Below, one piece after another: positions 29,967-38,713 of a stretch of 44,941 bases of DNA. The notes below the pieces were generated by a model. That model was not told where the DNA came from, did not search any database, and saw only the letters and a list, made by a program, of their open reading frames with translations. The stretch is from Enterobacter asburiae (GTDB taxonomy: Bacteria; Pseudomonadota; Gammaproteobacteria; Enterobacterales; Enterobacteriaceae), in the NCBI RefSeq assembly GCF_021440515.1, contig NZ_JAKCMV010000055.1, forward strand, positions 1 to 44,941, given 5' to 3'. The translations under genes and the position numbers were made by a program. Numbering within the stretch: the first letter of the stretch is position 1; every line of letters begins with the position of its first letter.

Positions 29967-30484
29967 AATGCATACATCTCGCTCAATTAATACAAATTAA
30001 GGGTATTGAGTTAGATGCTGGCCAGCACATGAAGCGAATAGTATTGGCAGAAATACTGAAGTGCAAATCACCGAATCTGACATTTTGGTGAGAAAAACAC
30101 GCGTTAAAGAGGCCTGTTTGCCCCCTTAACCTCCTGAAAGCGCCACTCCCCCACTTTCAGGCCTGAACGTCGTTTCTCCCCATAAATAATATCGATTATG
30201 GGGCGCTGCTTGTTTTTTGAACTATTTAAGGCGTTTTGTGATTGAGAAAATAAGTAAGAAAATCAATAGCAATTGTGCACAAGCCTTCTCTCATTTTCAG
30301 TTAAAACAGTACATGCTAATTTCTTTACAAAACGCTTAAAATATAAAAAAAACGGGATTTAATGCCAACCCACCACTAAATTTAAGGGCATAATCCAGAA
30401 CAAGCAAACAACGTAAATAAAATGTAACTAAAAGTCATTTGAAAACATATTATCAATATGAATCAATTAGTTATGGAGATAATC
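29967..30484. promoter_or_regulatory. Divergent regulatory region rich in dyads
   Basis: A 518-base gap between the minus-strand integrase and the plus-strand cassette. It holds the palindrome TGCTGGCCAGCA (30016-30027); CCTGAAAG/CTTTCAGG (30133-30140, 30154-30161); CCCCATAA/TTATGGGG (30178-30185, 30196-30203); GCGTTTTGT (30231-30239) with ACAAAACGC (30327-30335); and, near the centre of the last pair, TTGTGCACAA (30273-30282). The density suggests operators for both transcripts or integrase/excisionase sites. GGAG at 30475-30478 serves the first cassette gene. Confidence 0.55.
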
Positions 30485-30838
30485 ATGTTTAAATTCACGA
30501 CCCCCACCAGTCTTCCCCTTCTCAACCTGCCCGCCTCCGCACTGGCGTCCCTCAGCAATGAAATCCTTGGCCCTGTCGATGATATCGACCTGTTTACCGA
30601 TTTCTGGAACGAAACGGGAACCCTGCTCTGGCATCTCAACCACGATGACACGCTCCCCGAAGACCCGCTGCTGGCAGTCGCACTGGCTAACCCGGAATAC
30701 GTCACCGCACTTGACGATGGCTGGTATCTGCTTCTCGGTATCGTCTGTGATAACGGACAGGGTATCTATCTGGTGTTCCCGGACTCGACTGTTATCACTC
30801 AACTCCAGAACCTGATTGAGGCGCTGAACCATGAGTAA
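30485..30838 (+). CDS. Small unknown protein, first gene of the cassette
   Basis: From the ATG at 30485 behind GGAG the product is 117 residues, acidic, with no recognised domain. Features are a Pro/Leu-rich start (FTTPTSLPLLNLP), DDIDLFTDFWNETGTLLWHL and a hydrophobic DDGWYLLLGIV core. No signal peptide or membrane segment is evident. It overlaps the next gene by eight bases, indicating coupled translation. An earlier in-frame ATG at 30458 is less likely. Confidence 0.65.
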   Translation: MFKFTTPTSLPLLNLPASALASLSNEILGPVDDIDLFTDFWNETGTLLWHLNHDDTLPEDPLLAVALANPEYVTALDDGWYLLLGIVCDNGQGIYLVFPDSTVITQLQNLIEALNHE

Positions 30839-31262
30839 GAAAAAAATCGCTACAGAAGCTACCGTCATCGAAAGCTATACCGTGTTCTACAGTGGTGAGG
30901 CCGAGAAAATCAGTCCCCACAGTAAGGGGCTGCTGACGTATGAGCTGGGTAAGGAGGGTGATACCGGCAGCCTTGCCCTGCGCTTAACCGCCAATGACGA
31001 AGGAGGCCTGTTCTCCCGTGAATGGATAACGCTTGATGCTATTCACGCCATTCTTGAACACCAGCAGGACAGCTTTCCGTCGCGTGTGTTTCGACCACTA
31101 TTTGGTCAGGGCAGCACCAACAACGCCGGGTTTCTTGCCGCCGTACTCAGAAGTCCGGATATCTGCCTTATCGAAGCGGACAGCAGCAGGCTCTTTATGC
31201 ACCGTTGTTATGCCGACTGGCAGCATCGTATGACGCAGCTTGCTACGCTCAGCCAGGACTAA
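30831..31262 (+). CDS. Small unknown protein, second gene of the cassette
   Basis: A 143-residue cytosolic-looking protein, not recognised. It starts MSKKKIATEATVIESYTVFY and contains GLLTYELGKEG, FSREWITLDAIHAILEH and a C-terminal MHRCYADWQHRMTQLATL. Its start lies inside the end of the previous gene. The next gene follows after 49 bases. Confidence 0.65.
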   Translation: MSKKKIATEATVIESYTVFYSGEAEKISPHSKGLLTYELGKEGDTGSLALRLTANDEGGLFSREWITLDAIHAILEHQQDSFPSRVFRPLFGQGSTNNAGFLAAVLRSPDICLIEADSSRLFMHRCYADWQHRMTQLATLSQD

Positions 31263-31311
31263 CCCCCCGCTTTTTCTGTGTTCCGTTAACCAAAAAATCA
31301 GGAAATTCACT

Positions 31312-31740
31312 ATGTCATCACCCGCTATATTGCAGGGCGGCTATGTGCTGCCTCTCTCCCGGTCGTTCACCCAACTGCTTCTGGGTATCGTTGCGCAAAA
31401 ACCGCCCCATAGTCACCCCATCACCGGATTAACCATTAACTTTCGTGACCCTGAATACTCACCGGAAACGGGTGGATGGCATCCGGTCGAAATACGCCTC
31501 ATCCCTGCCGGAGAAGACTGGCAGCTCGATTACGTCACCGATTTTCACTATGCAGGACATCCATGGCCTGAGCTTGAAAAAGATGTCGATGTGAGCTGGA
31601 CGCAACAATACACGTGGCTTTCCCGTTGTGGCGAGATCTCTCATGTCGACGCCCGTGAGTTCTGGTCGCTATGGGAAAGTAACTTTATGGCTTACCACGA
31701 TATGGGGGTTTTCACGGTCCGTACGTTGTGGGAAAGCTGA
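31312..31740 (+). CDS. DUF2787-like protein
   Basis: From the ATG at 31312 (preceded by CAGGA) the product is 142 residues. The block LTINFRDPEYSPETGGWHPV followed by EIRLIP resembles DUF2787, a family found mainly on mobile elements of gammaproteobacteria; the assignment is by memory of this block. It is tryptophan-rich toward the end (WTQQYTWLSRCGEI, REFWSLWESNF). Function is unknown. Confidence 0.6.
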   Translation: MSSPAILQGGYVLPLSRSFTQLLLGIVAQKPPHSHPITGLTINFRDPEYSPETGGWHPVEIRLIPAGEDWQLDYVTDFHYAGHPWPELEKDVDVSWTQQYTWLSRCGEISHVDAREFWSLWESNFMAYHDMGVFTVRTLWES

Positions 31741-31798
31741 GTGTTCACAACGTTTCCCCCGCATCCCCCCTCTCCCCCGTAGTAAGGAACTGAATGTT

Positions 31799-32263
31799 AT
31801 GTACCGGCTTCTGCTGCTGAACTTCGTGGATTCATTTATCGATAACTGCATTCTCTCCTGCGTCGATGAACCGGCTTACGGCGGTATCGTGCAGTGCGAA
31901 CTGCTTTTTGGCCTTGCCGCACACAGCGGTATCTATGTGGGTAACGGCGATATTGTTCATCTTGACGGCGACGGCATCGTTATCAGAAGTCAGGCCCGCG
32001 AGTTTCTTGACCGGCTCGATGGCTGGAACTCCGCTATCTCGGTGTATACCGATTGTATGGACCTGGCCCCACAGGGTTGTACGCAGGCCGCTGAACGGGC
32101 ACAGGCGGCAGTAGGTCAGCGCTATCCCTACAGCCTGCTCGACTTTAACTGCCACCGGTTTACTGCCCGCTGCGTTACCGGCAACTCATGCGCTGATATA
32201 TGGCTTGCCAGGCACCTCGATAGATTTCAGAAAGGGGACCGATGGCGCGTATGGCAACGATGA
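31799..32263 (+). CDS. LRAT-like (permuted NlpC/P60) protein
   Basis: A 154-residue protein with the H/H/C layout of lecithin:retinol acyltransferase-like and H-rev107-like domains: H42 in AAHSGIYVGNG, H54 in DIVHLDGDG, and catalytic-type C118 in LLDFNCHRFTARC. Relatives are thiol acyltransferases, phospholipases or amidases. There is no signal peptide, so it should act in the cytosol or at the inner membrane. Substrate cannot be told. AAGGAA precedes the ATG. It overlaps the next small HTH gene by 22 bases. Confidence 0.72.
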   Translation: MYRLLLLNFVDSFIDNCILSCVDEPAYGGIVQCELLFGLAAHSGIYVGNGDIVHLDGDGIVIRSQAREFLDRLDGWNSAISVYTDCMDLAPQGCTQAAERAQAAVGQRYPYSLLDFNCHRFTARCVTGNSCADIWLARHLDRFQKGDRWRVWQR

Positions 32264-32481
32264 ACGTTAATCGTCGCAGGCAACACGCTACCGGACAGGG
32301 AGAACGGCTTATCCGGCTGACCATGGTGCTGTTTTACGGTCAGACAATATCTGTTCGCTATATCACCCGACGATTTGACGTCTCTCCCCGTACGGCAAGA
32401 CGGGACCTCACCCATCTGGCCTTTGTGCTCGAATCCGCTGGCCCTCACCGCTGGCGGCTGGCTCCCTCGCTGAAACCCTGA
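32242..32481 (+). CDS. Stand-alone DeoR/WYL-type HTH protein
   Basis: A 79-residue, strongly basic protein that is little more than a winged HTH: RLIRLTMVLFYGQTISVRYI, then FDVSPRTARRDLTHL as the recognition region. It aligns with the N-terminus of the WYL regulator encoded at 33931 (FGVTTRTLRRD at the same place) but has no effector domain. AAGGGG precedes the ATG. It could be a repressor, or a modulator competing for the same operators; that is inference. Confidence 0.7.
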   Translation: MARMATMNVNRRRQHATGQGERLIRLTMVLFYGQTISVRYITRRFDVSPRTARRDLTHLAFVLESAGPHRWRLAPSLKP

Positions 32482-32558
32482 CTTTTTTCTCTGCCGGACA
32501 TCTCCTGACCACCCCGTATGGCAGGCTGTCTCCGCTTTTCAATCCATAAGGGAACATG

Positions 32559-32942
32559 ATGAAAATTTCTAAACTGTTAACCGCCACCATTCTGCTTTCA
32601 GCCTTCAGCCACAGCGCGTTCGCCGACGAGCAGGCTGATGCTCAGATGATAAGCAACTCGACCTTCTGTGCGATGTACTCCACCCGCCTGACCCAGACCA
32701 GTGACAGCGGCCTTCAGGTAAAAGGCGTCAATCTCAATGCCCGCTTCAACGGACCGGTATTCAACCGGGTGCTCCAGGTGATGAACAAAACCTATGGCAG
32801 AACCTGGCTCGAATCAAATGCCCGTAATGGCAGCATGACCGCCATGCAGCTTTCGCAGTCGGAGCTGCTTTATAACCCGGAATATGCGCGGCAGTGCGAT
32901 ACCTTCGCGAATAAAGTGGAAAAGGAATGGCGTAAAAAGTAA
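32559..32942 (+). CDS. Small exported protein of unknown function
   Basis: A 127-residue protein with a clear signal peptide (MKISKLLTATILLSAFSHSA, cleavage at AFA before DEQADA). The mature part has two cysteines (STFCAMYST, ARQCDTF) that could form one disulfide and is rich in polar residues. AAGGGA favours ATG 32559 over 32556. Not recognised. A strong terminator follows. Confidence 0.7.
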   Translation: MKISKLLTATILLSAFSHSAFADEQADAQMISNSTFCAMYSTRLTQTSDSGLQVKGVNLNARFNGPVFNRVLQVMNKTYGRTWLESNARNGSMTAMQLSQSELLYNPEYARQCDTFANKVEKEWRKK

Positions 32943-32967
32943 CCGGTACGCGATATCCGGTGAACAG

Positions 32968-32996
32968 AAACCTGCTTTCGGGCAGGTTTTTTTTTT
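32968..32996 (+). terminator. Strong intrinsic terminator in the cassette
   Basis: AAACCTGC (32968-32975), loop TTTCGG, GCAGGTTT (32982-32989) and a run of ten T (32987-32996). It should end the transcript of the first six cassette genes. Confidence 0.9.
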
Positions 32997-33013
32997 ACTT
33001 TTTTCTTTTTCAG

Positions 33014-33032
33014 CCGGACACGCCCTGTCCGG
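33014..33032. promoter_or_regulatory. CCGGACA/TGTCCGG dyad before the YaaW-like gene
   Basis: CCGGACA, five bases, TGTCCGG: a perfect 7-bp dyad 47 bases ahead of the YaaW-like gene. A near-copy lies at 33871-33889 ahead of the WYL regulator, and a half-site GCCGGACA occurs near 32492 ahead of the exported protein. Candidate operator or RNA hairpin. Confidence 0.5.
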
Positions 33033-33078
33033 GGACATCCTTAAACTGTCAGGTCCAATATCCGCTATGAGGTGAAAT

Positions 33079-33828
33079 ATGGCTACCTACCGACACGACC
33101 CTGACCTTGAGTTTCTGCGCCACTGTCATCGTGACGATCTGGATTTACTGGTTTCTGTGCTTATCTGCGATCCGAAAGACGGACTGGCACGTATTACGGA
33201 AACGCTGACTTACGATCCTCAGTATAAAAAACACAAGCCCAACCATCCGCGCTACTGGGATGCCATTGCCGCCGAGGTTCAGACATTTGGTGCAAACAGC
33301 TTCGCCACGCTGCTCCGCTGGGGTAAAGGGGTGCTGTACCGGGAAATGCTTACCGATGCCTGCGATAAAATGAAGGTGAACTACAACAGCAAATCCAGCG
33401 TCGAGACGATTGAAATGAATCTGCTCATGAAGATCCTTGAGAAAAGTCTTGAGAAGATGACGCCTGACCAGTTAAAGACCGTGGCGGAAGAGTTGCAGAC
33501 GGGCTACAGCAATCCCACGCCGGAGCTGCTGACCATGGCAATCCAGGCGGGAATAAAAACATCCGGGTTTGCGGCCTATCAGATGGCGCTTGTGGTCACA
33601 AATGGCGTGGCGAAAGCCCTGCTAGGCAGAGGGCTGACGTTCGCAGGAAATGCCATGCTGACGCGGACCATGGGCGCATTTGCAGGTCCCGTGGGCTGGG
33701 TGCTGAGTTCTCTCTGGCTGCTGATAGATTTAGCCGGTCCCGCATACCGGGTCACGATCCCATCCTGCATCTTTATTGCCTACATGCGCCAGAAGCATCT
33801 GTATTCACCTGAGAGTACAGACGCTTAA
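33079..33828 (+). CDS. YaaW/UPF0174-like protein
   Basis: A 249-residue protein resembling E. coli YaaW (UPF0174, 237 residues). Shared features are the N-terminal DLEFLRHCHRDDLDLLV (DUF3944-like), a central helical part, a glycine-rich hydrophobic stretch, and the C-terminal AYRVTIPSCIFIAYMRQKHL. The function of the family is unknown. It has its own upstream dyad and follows a strong terminator, so it probably has its own promoter. Confidence 0.78.
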   Translation: MATYRHDPDLEFLRHCHRDDLDLLVSVLICDPKDGLARITETLTYDPQYKKHKPNHPRYWDAIAAEVQTFGANSFATLLRWGKGVLYREMLTDACDKMKVNYNSKSSVETIEMNLLMKILEKSLEKMTPDQLKTVAEELQTGYSNPTPELLTMAIQAGIKTSGFAAYQMALVVTNGVAKALLGRGLTFAGNAMLTRTMGAFAGPVGWVLSSLWLLIDLAGPAYRVTIPSCIFIAYMRQKHLYSPESTDA

Positions 33829-33870
33829 CGCTTATATTTAAGGTTATCAGGCTTTAAAAAACTTCAGAGG

Positions 33871-33889
33871 GCGGACAAATCCTGTCCGC
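33871..33889. promoter_or_regulatory. GCGGACA/TGTCCGC dyad before the WYL regulator
   Basis: GCGGACA, AATCC, TGTCCGC: a perfect 7-bp dyad 41 bases ahead of the WYL-regulator gene, closely like the one at 33014-33032. This position suits autoregulation by the WYL protein or the mini-HTH protein. Confidence 0.5.
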
Positions 33890-33930
33890 TACTGCTGGCA
33901 TCATTTCCCGGCAAAATTCGGGAACGATGT

Positions 33931-34644
33931 ATGACACTGATAACACAAGAAAACGAACATGACAGACTGGCAACCCGCCTTTCCATCATCCTGAGCCGTT
34001 TATTTCAGGGTGAAAAGCTGCATATCGGGACGCTGGCAGAAGAATTCGGGGTGACAACGCGAACGCTGAGAAGGGATTTTAACGTCCGTCTGACGTACCT
34101 TGATATTGAACAGAGCAACGGCGTGTATCAGCTTGCTTCGCATTACTTTCGCCGCCGCACGGAACGGGATATGAAGATACTGGCGAGGTTGCTACATCTT
34201 GACCGTCTGTTACCCGCAATGGACGCCAAACTGCTGAGCCTGATGCTTGACGGGGAACGCCCCTCGCCCTACAGGATTATGCTTCCGGAGCCGCGCCAGA
34301 AACCCACGCTGTTCGGTGATTTCAGCAGACTAACCCTCGCCATACTTAACCAGACCAAGGTGCGTATCAGAACCGACGAAAACGTCAGCCATACCGTTCA
34401 TCCCTATCGTCTGCTTTGCAGCCATGCAGAGTGGTTTCTTGCCGGATGTGCTTTATCGGGCGTGTTCGTTATTTCCCTGTCCCGAATCAGGCTGGTTGAG
34501 GTATTACCGGATACAACGTTCGAAATCGATAACACACTCATTTCGCTGATTGAACAGTCTGACTTTATGGAAGCGTTACCCCACATGAACATTATTCATC
34601 AGATAATGGATTACGGGGCAAAACAACCGAATAATCGCAATTAA
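33931..34644 (+). CDS. HTH-WYL transcriptional regulator (YfjR-like)
   Basis: A 237-residue regulator, similar in size and plan to YfjR of the E. coli CP4-57 prophage. N-terminal winged HTH (LHIGTLAEEFGVTTRTLRRD, residues ~30-50), a middle linker, and a C-terminal WYL-type domain around HPYRLLCSHAEWFLAG and VISLSRIRLVEVLP. WYL regulators such as BrxR and CapW control defence islands. Here it sits directly before the DUF262 and type I RM genes and after the unknown cassette, so it is the best candidate for a local controller. Confidence 0.82.
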   Translation: MTLITQENEHDRLATRLSIILSRLFQGEKLHIGTLAEEFGVTTRTLRRDFNVRLTYLDIEQSNGVYQLASHYFRRRTERDMKILARLLHLDRLLPAMDAKLLSLMLDGERPSPYRIMLPEPRQKPTLFGDFSRLTLAILNQTKVRIRTDENVSHTVHPYRLLCSHAEWFLAGCALSGVFVISLSRIRLVEVLPDTTFEIDNTLISLIEQSDFMEALPHMNIIHQIMDYGAKQPNNRN

Positions 34645-34702
34645 AATCACAACATATTATTAGTGATGATTAAATCACATTAACATGATAAGTGAGAAAG
34701 TT

Positions 34703-35014
34703 ATGATTATCGATAAAGAATACGCACTTGTAGATACGACCGCAAGACTTAACACTGACCTGAGGGATTATGAACATGAAATAAACAACGCCGCCATTAT
34801 AACATTTGGCAATGACCTGACAGACATAACAGTATATCAGTCCAGTTTTATCATCAGCATCAGGGCAGAGGGTGAAAAGATAAAGCACGGCCTTCTTGTT
34901 AACTTCGGTAAAAATATAGCAAGACAGGTTTCATCACTTTGTGCATCCGCAATGCGAGTCTACCCGAACGAAAAACACAAACCGAGCCGTCAGCTTTTCC
35001 ATTGCATAAATTAG
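34703..35014 (+). CDS. Small unknown protein
   Basis: From ATG 34703 (preceded by GTGAGAAAG) the product is 103 residues; ATG 34685 has no ribosome site. It starts MIIDKEYALVDTTARLNTD and has a central beta-rich stretch (AAIITFGNDLTDITVYQSSF) and a basic tail. Not recognised. It lies between the WYL regulator and the DUF262 gene. Confidence 0.55.
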   Translation: MIIDKEYALVDTTARLNTDLRDYEHEINNAAIITFGNDLTDITVYQSSFIISIRAEGEKIKHGLLVNFGKNIARQVSSLCASAMRVYPNEKHKPSRQLFHCIN

Positions 35015-35087
35015 TTTGTGCAAAGACTGTACTACCGACACGCAATAAATTAAAATAGGCCAGCTAATATAACACATGAGGTTTATG

Positions 35088-36953
35088 ATGGCTGGCCAGT
35101 ATGAAAAAGCAATAACGATAAAACAAGCGATAGATTCAATTAATTTACGCCACTATCTTCTGCCTGCAATTCAGAGGAAGTTCGTCTGGAGCAGCAGTCA
35201 GATATGTCTGCTGTTTGATTCCATCATGCGAGACTACCCGATAAACTCTTTCATGATGTGGGATATCCGTAGTGCCAGTATTAAAAACGATTACAAATTC
35301 TATGAATTCCTGAAAGAATACTGTCAGCGATTTAATGAAGAAAACCCCTGCGTAGCAACAAATGCTGGATTTCATGATTTCAAGGCGGTGATTGATGGTC
35401 AGCAGCGTCTCACATCATTATATATTGGATTGTGTGGAACGTATGCGTATAAACAGCCCCGGGTGTGGTGGCCTTCGGCACAGGATGATCGCATCCTGCC
35501 GCCCAGAAAGCTTTACGTCGATTTAACAGCGCCACTTAAGTCAGACGACGAACTCATGATGAAGTACAACTTCAGGTTCCTGACCGAGAAGCAATATACT
35601 GATTCACTTACCGATAACAAACATCACTGGTTCTGCCTGCACGAAATATTCAAATACGAGCAACATGATTCTCCTGATGATATTTTATTTAACGTTGTCG
35701 TACCAGAACTCGAAAAAAAAGGACTCATTTCCAGTGAATTTTCCAGAAAAACATTACTGAGACTTTATACAAAGATAAGAACTGAGAACATCATTCACTA
35801 CTTCAATGAGAGCAGTCAGGATATTGATCATGTGCTGGATGTTTTCATCCGCACGAACAGCGGGGGGACAAAACTTGAGTTCTCAGACTTACTGATGTCA
35901 ATAGCGGTAGCGCACTGGCAGGGGGATTTCAGAAGAGAACTGGATGAACTGACAAAAAATATTTATCAGAATAATGAAATGGGGTTTTATATTGAAAGAG
36001 ACTGGTTCTTAAAAACCAGCCTGATGCTTATTGACTCTGACGTCCGGTTCAAAGTAAAAAACTTCACTTCAGAGGAGGTCGGTAAGATACAACAGCAATG
36101 GTCTGAAATAAAATCTTGTATCAAGGAGACTTTTATTCTCATCAGGCGATTTGGCATCAACCCGCAGTCTTTGATATCTAAAAACGCAGTCATTCCTGTG
36201 GTCTACTGGCTTTATAAAAAGCAAACCAATGGACATCCATTATATACAACGATTAATCTCCTGAATAAAAACCATAATGAACGCTCAATAATCAGTCAGT
36301 GGTTTTACATGGTACTTCTGAAAGGAATCTTTGGAAGCCAGGCCGATGCACTACTCACGAGCATCAGAGATGTAATGAAGAGTAGTCTTTCAGATATTCA
36401 CTTTCCTCTTGAGAAGATTATTGACCGATATAAAGGCTCGAATAAGGACCTCAGATTTGACGACGAATACATCGGAAGCCTTCTCAATATCAGATATGGC
36501 GAAGGTCGTTGCCGTGCGCTATTGCATCTTCTGTTCCCTGAAATGAATCCGACCGAGGTGTTTCATATTGATCACCTTCACCCAAGAAATCATTTTTCAA
36601 AGAAATATCTTGAAAAATTAGATTATATTGCGAATTCACCGGAGAACCTCAGCTATTATGAAAATCAAGAATACTGGGACACCATACCGAATCTTCATTT
36701 ACTGAATCACTCTCAGAATATAAGTAAACAGGATACATCCCTGAAACAATGGCTATCTCAGTCATCAAACAACTATACGCCATCAATGCTGTTAGTTTCA
36801 GATGACAATATTGAGTTCAGTCGCTTCCCGGATTTCTACAATGAGCGACGAAACGCCCTGAAGCAAAGACTACTGAGTCGGGTGTTTCTTACAACAAAAA
36901 TAGATTCATCACTATCCACAATGGATACGGATGAAGAAATTCTCACAGACTGA
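35088..36953 (+). CDS. DUF262/DUF1524 (GmrSD-like) nuclease
   Basis: About 621 residues. The N-terminal DUF262 domain has QRKFVWSSSQICLLFDSIMR and the hallmark VIDGQQRLTSLYIG (residues ~100-110), a ParB/Srx-like NTP-binding motif. The C-terminal HNH-type DUF1524 domain has H493-x-D495-H496 in FHIDHLHPRNHF and a later NLHLLNHSQNISK. GmrSD enzymes are type IV restriction nucleases cutting modified phage DNA; related DUF262 proteins belong to other defence systems. GAGG favours ATG 35088 over 35076. A 12-bp palindrome covers the stop. Confidence 0.82.
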   Translation: MAGQYEKAITIKQAIDSINLRHYLLPAIQRKFVWSSSQICLLFDSIMRDYPINSFMMWDIRSASIKNDYKFYEFLKEYCQRFNEENPCVATNAGFHDFKAVIDGQQRLTSLYIGLCGTYAYKQPRVWWPSAQDDRILPPRKLYVDLTAPLKSDDELMMKYNFRFLTEKQYTDSLTDNKHHWFCLHEIFKYEQHDSPDDILFNVVVPELEKKGLISSEFSRKTLLRLYTKIRTENIIHYFNESSQDIDHVLDVFIRTNSGGTKLEFSDLLMSIAVAHWQGDFRRELDELTKNIYQNNEMGFYIERDWFLKTSLMLIDSDVRFKVKNFTSEEVGKIQQQWSEIKSCIKETFILIRRFGINPQSLISKNAVIPVVYWLYKKQTNGHPLYTTINLLNKNHNERSIISQWFYMVLLKGIFGSQADALLTSIRDVMKSSLSDIHFPLEKIIDRYKGSNKDLRFDDEYIGSLLNIRYGEGRCRALLHLLFPEMNPTEVFHIDHLHPRNHFSKKYLEKLDYIANSPENLSYYENQEYWDTIPNLHLLNHSQNISKQDTSLKQWLSQSSNNYTPSMLLVSDDNIEFSRFPDFYNERRNALKQRLLSRVFLTTKIDSSLSTMDTDEEILTD

Positions 36954-36978
36954 ACGTTCAGCTCCGATAGTATTGTGG

Positions 36979-37027
36979 TTTCAGTATTTATCGCCAGTGC
37001 AACGTTTCTACTGGCGTGACTGAAAAA
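36979..37027. terminator. Double-stem hairpin between DUF262 and hsdM
   Basis: The inner stem CGCCAGT/ACTGGCG (36992-36998, 37010-37016) is enclosed by TTTCAGT/ACTGAAA (36979-36985, 37019-37025). An A-run at the right gives a T-rich tail for neither strand cleanly. It probably separates the DUF262 and hsd transcripts. Just upstream is the 12-bp palindrome CTGAACGTTCAG (36950-36961). Confidence 0.5.
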
Positions 37028-37156
37028 ACGTTGGCTACACAACCGTGCAAACGAACTCTCAGTACAACGCATGACATACAAAGCCTGTCATCGGTATGAA
37101 ATTGCGATAAAATCAGGCCAATAACAGTAGCTAAGAATCATAAAACAGGATACAAA

Positions 37157-38713
37157 ATGACAAGCCTTCAGCAGCGTGCAGAGCTACACCGTCAAATCTG
37201 GGCCATTGCCAATGATGTCAGGGGCTCAGTAGATGGATGGGATTTTAAACAGTATGTACTCGGTGCACTTTTCTACCGCTTCATCAGTGAGAATTTTTCC
37301 AGCTACATGGAAGCAGGGGATGAAAGCATACATTATGCAGCACTTGATGACAGTATCATTACCGATGACATCAAAGACGATGCCATCAGGACTAAAGGAT
37401 ATTTCATCTACCCGAGCCAGCTGTTCTGCAACGTTGCCGCTAAAGCGAACACCAACGACAGGCTGAATGCTGATTTAAACAGTATCTTCGTCGCTATTGA
37501 AAGCTCTGCCTACGGCTATCCGTCCGAGGCTGACATCAAAGGCCTGTTTGCCGATTTCGATACAACCAGCAATCGTCTGGGTAACACAGTTAAAGACAAA
37601 AACAGCCGTCTTGCCGCCGTTCTGAAAGGCGTTGAAGGGCTGAAGCTGGGGAATTTTAACGAGCATCAGATTGACCTGTTTGGTGATGCCTATGAATTCC
37701 TTATTTCTAACTATGCGGCGAATGCCGGTAAATCAGGCGGGGAGTTCTTCACACCACAGCATGTCTCTAAGCTGATTGCGCAACTGGCAATGCACGGGCA
37801 GACCCACGTCAATAAAATCTACGACCCGGCTGCAGGCTCAGGCTCTCTTCTGCTTCAGGCCAAAAAGCATTTTGATAACCACATCATCGAAGAAGGCTTT
37901 TTCGGTCAGGAAATCAACCATACAACCTTTAACCTGGCACGTATGAACATGTTCCTGCACAACATCAACTACGACAAATTTGATATCAGACTGGGGAATA
38001 CCCTGACTGAGCCTCACTTTGGCGATGAAAAACCGTTTGACGCGATCGTCTCTAACCCACCGTACTCGGTTAAGTGGATTGGCAGCGATGACCCTACACT
38101 GATTAACGATGAACGTTTTGCTCCAGCTGGCGTATTGGCCCCGAAATCAAAAGCTGACTTTGCGTTTGTACTACATGCGCTGAATTACCTGTCTGCTAAA
38201 GGGCGCGCAGCAATAGTTTGCTTCCCCGGTATTTTTTACCGTGGCGGTGCAGAGCAGAAAATCCGACAGTATCTGGTCGACAACAACTATGTTGAAACGG
38301 TGATTTCTCTGGCACCTAATCTGTTCTTCGGCACTACTATTGCCGTTAACATTCTGGTGATGTCAAAGCACAAAACAGATACCCGCGTTCAGTTTATTGA
38401 CGCCAGCGGGTTGTTTAAGAAAGAAACCAATAACAATATCCTGACTGATGGTCATATCGAAAAGATTATGCAGGTCTTTGCCAGCAAAGCGGATACTGAC
38501 CATCTTGCGAAAACTGTCACTTATGAAACAGTATCTGCCAATGACTATAACCTGTCAGTAAGCAGCTACGTCGAAGCCATGGATACCCGCGAAATTGTCG
38601 ATATTGCAGAGCTGAATGCCGAGCTAAAAACCACCGTCAGCAAAATCGATCAGTTGCGCAAAGACATTGATTCAATAGTGGCTGAGATTGAAGGTGACGA
38701 GGTGCAGAAATGA
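37157..38713 (+). CDS. hsdM: Type I restriction-modification methyltransferase subunit HsdM
   Basis: A 518-residue N6-adenine methyltransferase subunit, near the size of EcoR124I HsdM (520). The SAM motif is [14 protein letters not shown] (D223 onward) and the catalytic motif NPPY is at residues 300-303 ([10 protein letters not shown]). N-terminal helical domain [20 protein letters not shown]. With HsdS it forms the M2S1 methylase that protects host DNA. ACAGGA precedes the ATG. Its end overlaps hsdS by four bases (ATGA), so M and S are coupled. Confidence 0.96.
   Translation: MTSLQQRAELHRQIWAIANDVRGSVDGWDFKQYVLGALFYRFISENFSSYMEAGDESIHYAALDDSIITDDIKDDAIRTKGYFIYPSQLFCNVAAKANTNDRLNADLNSIFVAIESSAYGYPSEADIKGLFADFDTTSNRLGNTVKDKNSRLAAVLKGVEGLKLGNFNEHQIDLFGDAYEFLISNYAANAGKSGGEFFTPQHVSKLIAQLAMHGQTHVNKIYDPAAGSGSLLLQAKKHFDNHIIEEGFFGQEINHTTFNLARMNMFLHNINYDKFDIRLGNTLTEPHFGDEKPFDAIVSNPPYSVKWIGSDDPTLINDERFAPAGVLAPKSKADFAFVLHALNYLSAKGRAAIVCFPGIFYRGGAEQKIRQYLVDNNYVETVISLAPNLFFGTTIAVNILVMSKHKTDTRVQFIDASGLFKKETNNNILTDGHIEKIMQVFASKADTDHLAKTVTYETVSANDYNLSVSSYVEAMDTREIVDIAELNAELKTTVSKIDQLRKDIDSIVAEIEGDEVQK

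Noticed and set aside
31799..32481. Classical toxin-antitoxin pair formed by the LRAT-like and mini-HTH genes
   Set aside because: The 22-bp overlap and HTH partner are suggestive, but no known TA family was recognised, so it is not called as one.
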